DNA of 64,000 nt from Streptomyces shenzhenensis (GTDB lineage: Bacteria > Actinomycetota > Actinomycetes > Streptomycetales > Streptomycetaceae), in contig NZ_PENI01000046.1 in assembly GCF_003688995.1 (NCBI RefSeq), positions 1-64,000 of the forward strand. The letters run 5' to 3'. The position numbers and the translations under genes were made by a program. Each line of letters opens with the position of its first letter. The first letter of the stretch is position 1. A model generated the notes under the pieces. It did not search any database and had not been told where the DNA came from. It was given only the letters and a program-made list of their open reading frames with translations. Below, in pieces: positions 60,377-64,000 of the stretch.

Positions 60377-60850
60377 TCAGTTCGACTGGTCGCCTACGGG
60401 TCCGCAGGAACATGCTGGTTCGATCTTGCATGCCTCAGGGTCGAGAAACGCGGTGATGTCGTCCGGTGTGCGGAATCGGGCCGTGGAGGCGGTGACGGTG
60501 AAATCGTGGGCTTCGAGGAGCGGGCGGACGCCTTTCACTGCGCGGCTGATGGTCATGGCGGTGGTGTTGAAGAGTCGGCCGAGGAGCTCCTGGCGGGAGT
60601 GTCTCCGCAGGTAGAGGATGGTGACCAGGATCTGGTCGGCGGGTGTGAGGGTCGGTTTGCGGCCTGAGCCGCGGGCGACGCGGCGTGGTCCGCCGCGGGC
60701 TGCATGGCGGACCCGCTCGCGGTGCTCATCCAGCCGGGGAATCAGGGTGTGGGTCAGGTCGCTGAGCTGTTCACGGGTCATGCCGGTCAGCTCGGGGTGT
60801 CGCAGGTCGTGGGGGGTGAGGGAGTCGGAGTCGCCAGCTACGGTGCTCAT
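60377..60850 (-). CDS. HTH protein resembling the N-terminal half of a transposase
   Basis: 157 aa. LTPADQILVTILYLRRHSRQELLGRLFNTTAMTISRAVKGVRPLLEAH is the HTH found at the start of DDE-type transposases (HTH_Tnp_4 kind). The catalytic DDE half is absent: the frame ends shortly after the TPDDITAFLDPEA segment. It is either a truncated transposase or a free-standing regulator made of the same fold. The ATG at 60850 is used. It lies within the decayed region. Confidence 0.55.
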   Translation of the reverse strand: MSTVAGDSDSLTPHDLRHPELTGMTREQLSDLTHTLIPRLDEHRERVRHAARGGPRRVARGSGRKPTLTPADQILVTILYLRRHSRQELLGRLFNTTAMTISRAVKGVRPLLEAHDFTVTASTARFRTPDDITAFLDPEACKIEPACSCGPVGDQSN

Positions 60851-60924
60851 GGCCTCAAGCCTCTTGGTTCCGGGTGGGGTGTCGGGTCGGTGTGAGGATC
60901 CGTCACCGGGAGAAACATGGCAGG

Positions 60925-61503
60925 TCAGGGGGCGGACCGTCTCCGCAGTGCAGCGTCGAGTGCGTCCAGGGTCCATGCCCAGGATTCCTGTGCGGCGATG
61001 TCCGTGTGATCGAAGGCGCCGGCTGCCTCCAGGGTGGCGTAGCCGTTGAAGACACTGCCCAGCATGCGGACCGCGTGTGTCTGGTCCGGTTCGGCCAGGT
61101 CGTAGCCGCGCAGGATCGCCCGCGTCATCTGCGCGTGCCTGGGGCCGGCGCTGGCTGCGGCGGTCTGCGGGTCCAGTCGGTATCGGGCTGCTTCGTACCG
61201 GCCGGGGTGCGCGCGGGCGTAGTCCCGGTAGGCGTTCGCGAAGGCTGTCAGAGCGTCCTTGCCCGCGCGGCCTGCCACGGCGTCTGCGACCCTGTCGGCC
61301 ATTTCCTTCAGCGCGAACAGCGCGATCCGGGTCTTGAGCTCGTGGGAGTTCTTCAGGTGCGAGTACAGGCTCGCCGGCTTCACGTCGAAACGCCTGGCGA
61401 GCGCCGACAGGGTCACCTGGTCGAAACCAGCTTCATCGGCGAGCTCCGCACCCGCGAGCGTCAGCCGCTCCGGGCTCAGTCCTGCCCGAACCATAACCAT
61501 CAC
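60925..61503 (-). CDS. TetR-family transcriptional regulator
   Basis: 192 aa. The HTH (LTLAGAELADEAGFDQVTLSALARRFDVKPASLYSHLKNSHELKTRI) is canonical TetR. The C-terminal ligand domain (ARAHPGRYEAARYRLD...) resembles the WHG/TetR_C_33-type group. GAGGGTGAG precedes the ATG. AT-rich TATGCATA at about 61530 in the divergent upstream region could be its site. The only nearby target is the decayed monooxygenase gene. Confidence 0.85.
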   Translation of the reverse strand: MMVMVRAGLSPERLTLAGAELADEAGFDQVTLSALARRFDVKPASLYSHLKNSHELKTRIALFALKEMADRVADAVAGRAGKDALTAFANAYRDYARAHPGRYEAARYRLDPQTAAASAGPRHAQMTRAILRGYDLAEPDQTHAVRMLGSVFNGYATLEAAGAFDHTDIAAQESWAWTLDALDAALRRRSAP

Positions 61504-61732
61504 TCACCCTCAAAGATCCTACGCCAAGTATGCATATACCTATAAGCCATCGGCAAATCGCAGAGTGACGTAGCGAGGGCGCGGGGAAATCTGCGGGACG
61601 GTGAGCGTGGCGGCGGCACAAGGCAGGCGGACGTACGGGCCCCGCAACCGCGACTCGCACAAACGGTCATGGGTGAGAGACCTCGAAGACCCTGTGCCGG
61701 CTGCCGTGGGCCGTGGTGTCGAGGAAGTGGTC
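61504..61732. other. Upstream region of the TetR gene
   Basis: AT-rich near 61515-61560, with TATGCATA palindrome, probably the TetR promoter and operator. The remainder up to the TetR-like relic at 61735 shows no gene. Confidence 0.35.
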
Positions 61733-61734
61733 CT

Positions 61735-61960
61735 ATTCGGGCAGTCGGGCAAGGATCGCCTCCAGGCCGAAGGTGAAGCGGTCCTCGAAGGCATCCTGCC
61801 GCATGTGCGCGACGACCCGGTGCGGTGCTGGGTGCGTGCCGGCGTCCACGGCCCGGGCCCAGCCGGTCGTCGAACCGGTCGGGCGCGGCCTGTTCCTCCT
61901 GGACCAGCCCCCCGACCGCGTCGGCCATGAGCTCCAGCAGTGGCGTGCACCACCCATTCA
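61735..61960 (-). pseudogene. TetR-family regulator C-terminal fragment
   Basis: Minus-strand fragments read PLLELMADAVGGLVQEEQAAPDRFDDRL in one frame and DAFEDRFTFGLEAILARLPE in another, matching the typical TetR C-terminal end (xDRFxFGLxxxLxGL). The frame change and missing HTH show it is decayed. It abuts the monooxygenase relic and was probably its divergent regulator. Confidence 0.5.
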
Positions 61961-63042
61961 TCAGCGAGGGAATGCCGCTGCCCGGCGGGCAGTTCGGCCT
62001 ACTGGATTCCCGGCTGGACTTCCGCCGCCTGCCCAGCCCCTTCCCCTATACGCTCGCCTTGCCGCAGGAGCGCGCCGAGGCCCTGCTGGAGCAGCAGGCT
62101 CTCGAACTGGGGGCGACCATCCTGCGCGGTCACGAGGTCACCGGCCTGAGCGAGGGGCCCGACCGGGTCCGCGTGTACCTCCGAACCCCCGACGGCCCTT
62201 CCCGGATCGAGGCGGCCTACCTGGTGGGCTGCGACGGCGCACACAGCACCGTGCGCAACAACAGCCGGCATCAGCTTCCCCGGCACTCCGTCCACCGTGC
62301 TCGGCTGGCTCGGCGACGTCGTCCTCGATGAGCCCCCGCCCCAGGCCACAGCTACTTCGGCCCGACCGGCACCCTGATGGCCGCCCCGCTGTCCGGCGGC
62401 CTCCACCGCCTCGTCGGCATCGTCCCCCGCGACATCACCACCACCTGGCCCGGCGACCTGGCCCTGGAGGAGCTGCGCGAGAACGCCATCACCATGGCCG
62501 GGACCGACTTCGGCATGCGCCATCCTGTCTGGCTCTCCCGCTTCGGCAACGCCACCCGTCTGGCCACCCAGTACCGGCACGGCCGCGTGTTCCTCGCCTG
62601 CGACGCCGCACACCAGCACTTCCCCGCCGGCGGAGTCGCAGCCGCGCCCAGGTCGCCCTCATGACCGCCTTCACCCCGGAAGGGCTCGCCCTGCGCGGCC
62701 TGCTCAGCCAACTGACCACCAATCTGCCCGAGTTCAACGACCGACTCGCCGCACAGGTCAGTTCCCTCGCCGTCGACGACACCGGCCTGTTCGCCTTACT
62801 GTGCGCCGACAGCTACTTGCTGCGCGACCTCACCAGCAGCCCGGACCGACCCCTCCGCCACCTCGCCCGGCCCGGCTGCGCGTGCACACCGGCACCACCA
62901 CCTGCTCCCGGCCGACTGGGCAGGCATACGCGCCACCCTCATCCGCCCCGACGGTCACGTCGCCTGGGCGAGCGGCGACAGCCACGGCACCGCGCTCGTC
63001 AACGACCTCACCTCCGTCCTCGCCACCACCCACCGGAAGTGA
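61960..63042 (+). pseudogene. FAD-dependent aromatic monooxygenase, broken by frameshifts and deletions
   Basis: Three frames must be joined. Frame one reads GGQFGLLDSRLDFRRLPSPFPYTLALPQERAEALLEQQALELGATILRGHEVTGL, then the YLVGCDGAHSTVR motif (about 62215-62260). Frame two reads SGGLHRLVGIVPRDITTTWPG, then FLACDAAHQHFPAGG (about 62590-62635). Frame three reads LMTAFTPEGLALRGLLSQL, and the end RATLIRPDGHVAWASGD to a stop at 63042. These match pentachlorophenol-monooxygenase-like enzymes. The N-terminal GxGxxG FAD loop and the piece after PAGG are missing. Confidence 0.65.
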
Positions 63043-63402
63043 CCCGGCCCACAACCGACTTGCGAGTCCGCCGTACTGCCCGCCTGGCGAGGACACGCGC
63101 CCTGCGGTTGCTGGTCTTCCGCATCACCGCGACGAAGAGCGGCACGGAGCACACTACGAGCGGTGGCAACAGCAGCAGTGCGCCAAGCCCCATCATGACG
63201 CTCGGCCCCGGCGGCAGGACTGTGAGGGATGCGGACCATGGGCTGAAGCTTGAGCGGCCCTTGGAGGACGAGGAGAGCTTCGTACTTTCGGCCGACCTCC
63301 AGGCCTCACATTCCACCTTCTGACCGAACCGGGCCGGGCCGTCGTGCGTGAACGATAGGTCATGCACGACAAGCAAACCACCTACCTGCAGGAGTTGCCG
63401 TG
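63043..63402. other. Upstream region of the lipoprotein gene
   Basis: 360 bp with no convincing gene. A minus-strand frame at 63008-63196 (62 aa, one hydrophobic stretch GLGALLLLPPLVVCSVPLFVAV plus an Arg-rich tail) has moderate G/C third positions but no ribosome site and overlaps the pseudogene; I do not call it. AGGAG at about 63390 is the ribosome site of the next gene. Confidence 0.4.
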
Positions 63403-63762
63403 ATGCCCTCCCTGACCAGTCCCTTCGCCAAGTTGCTGCTGACAGCCTCAGCCCTGTCGTTGACCGCCGTCACTGGCTGCGGTGTGTTCGGAGGGAGCTG
63501 GGACGTCAAGCTCGAAGTGATAGGTGAGGGAAGCGGTAACATCAGCTACGCCTTCTCCGGCGACAATGACGGCAAGTCGGAGAACGGTGTGAAGCTGCCC
63601 TGGAGCAAGAGCCAGAACGTCGGGTATGGCTTCAACGACGTCGCCGTCACCGACGCGGCACCGGGCACAGTCTGCCGTATCTACGTCGACGGGAAGCTCA
63701 AGGACGAGCAGCGGAAGCCGGATGCCAAGGGCACGGTGGGATGCTTTGTCAATCTGCAATGA
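63403..63762 (+). CDS. Small secreted lipoprotein, MmpS-like
   Basis: About 119 aa. A type II signal peptide with lipobox LTAVTGC (cleavage before Cys) anchors it to the outer face of the membrane. The mature part (WDVKLEVIGEGSGNISYAFSG..., then ENGVKLPWSK) resembles MmpS accessory proteins and other small beta-sandwich lipoproteins, with a Cys pair (VCRIYVDG, VGCFVNLQ) that may form a disulfide. No MmpL transporter was seen nearby. Either the GTG at 63400 or the ATG at 63403 could be the start. Confidence 0.75.
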   Translation: MPSLTSPFAKLLLTASALSLTAVTGCGVFGGSWDVKLEVIGEGSGNISYAFSGDNDGKSENGVKLPWSKSQNVGYGFNDVAVTDAAPGTVCRIYVDGKLKDEQRKPDAKGTVGCFVNLQ

Positions 63763-63864
63763 GTGCGTTCCTCGGGAGCGACACCGGACTTCATGGAACT
63801 GCTGCCAGTAGTGCACGGCAGCCGAGGGCAAGTCAGCGACGCGAACTCACGCCACAGAGGGCGA

Positions 63865-63880
63865 AGTTGATGCATCAACT
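63865..63880. promoter_or_regulatory. Perfect 16-bp palindrome upstream of the last gene
   Basis: AGTTGATGCATCAACT is self-complementary over all 16 bases. A second palindrome GACGTACGTC follows at 63896-63905. Both lie 55-95 bases upstream of the start at 63961, a location typical of repressor operators. Confidence 0.5.
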
Positions 63881-63960
63881 GAAGCGAGCTAAGGTGACGT
63901 ACGTCCTGACTGACAGAACTCCCGTCGAGTCGAGCGGAATCGACCCCAGGAGGAGGTCAC

Positions 63961-64000
63961 ATGGCGATCGAAGTGAGCGACATGGCCGAGCGAACCTGGA
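63961..64000 (+). CDS. Start of an unidentified gene cut by window end
   Basis: An ATG with AGGAGGTCAC immediately upstream, a near-ideal ribosome site, opens a frame MAIEVSDMAERTW that continues past the window. Too short to identify. The two palindromes upstream suggest it is tightly regulated. Confidence 0.6.
   Translation, partial: MAIEVSDMAERTW

Noticed and set aside
63008..63196. Small minus-strand membrane protein of 62 codons
   Set aside because: There is no ribosome site, it overlaps a pseudogene, and a hydrophobic stretch in GC-rich DNA is common by chance.
1..64000. CRISPR arrays, tRNA or rRNA genes
   Set aside because: No regularly spaced repeats and no recognisable tRNA or rRNA segments were seen on reading through; short tRNAs could still be missed without a search.

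Overview
The window is high-GC actinobacterial DNA, almost certainly from Streptomyces. The genes use strong G/C third positions, GTG and TTG starts are common, and ATGA or GTGA stop/start overlaps are frequent. A few in-frame TTA (bldA-type) leucine codons occur in regulatory or conflict genes. A Streptomyces-type contractile injection system (CIS) fills the centre.

Layout. (1) 1-1013: 3' end of a membrane Ser/Thr kinase with a bulb-lectin C terminus. (2) 1080-1360: an IS5-like transposase relic. (3) 1620-6134: a compact operon of a NrtR-like Nudix/winged-helix protein, a purine-nucleosidase-fold protein, and a multi-pass membrane protein with a PH-like end, followed by a small four-helix membrane protein. 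The nucleosidase and the membrane protein share a short motif that looks like a bacterial amyloid-signalling (RHIM-like) sequence, and both genes carry one TTA codon. I read this as a candidate undescribed two-component cell-death or defence system. (4) 6520-22710: a catabolic island. A lone SDR on the plus strand converges with about 16 minus-strand genes: SDRs, a 2-hydroxyacid dehydrogenase, a sugar-isomerase-like TIM barrel, an idonate-type dehydrogenase, an RraA/CHA-type aldolase, a beta-hydroxyacid dehydrogenase, a LysR regulator, an aldo-keto reductase, an M24-like pseudo-peptidase, an MHS transporter, an aminotransferase and a PxpABC-like 5-oxoprolinase. The substrate is unknown.

(5) 23122-25611: a MerR regulator, a LuxR-type regulator with a TTA codon coupled to a small coiled-coil protein, and an NTF2-like protein. 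(6) 25993-46921: the CIS. It has a tube terminator, an AAA+ ATPase, sheath, tube, small assembly proteins, a 1,212-residue Pro/Thr/Ser/Ala-rich protein with repeated VQRA motifs, a second tube protein, a LysM tube adaptor, a VgrG-like hub, a gp25 wedge, a baseplate J-like protein and a tail protein I-like protein. Two single-pass membrane proteins with carbohydrate-binding-like ends (ricin and discoidin-like) flank the set. A DUF4157 protein transcribed away from the sheath is the likely cargo; its C-terminal half looks like a BMT5-type Rossmann methyltransferase fold. No capsid, terminase, integrase, PAAR tip or tail fibre was seen, which fits a cytoplasmic CIS rather than a prophage.

(7) 47436-58360: an ECF sigma factor, a large LuxR-family (LAL) ATPase regulator, a cytochrome P450, a multicopper oxidase, a secreted TAP-like hydrolase, a small membrane protein and a NarL-type two-component pair. 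(8) 53955-54410 and 58384-63042: decayed DNA with fragments of AraC, IS701-like, IS3 OrfA, TetR and FAD-monooxygenase genes among intact NmrA/MerR and TetR genes. (9) 63403-64000: a small lipoprotein, then a perfect 16-bp palindrome upstream of a gene cut by the window end.

Long overlapping ORFs on the opposite strand are GC-driven shadows and are not annotated.
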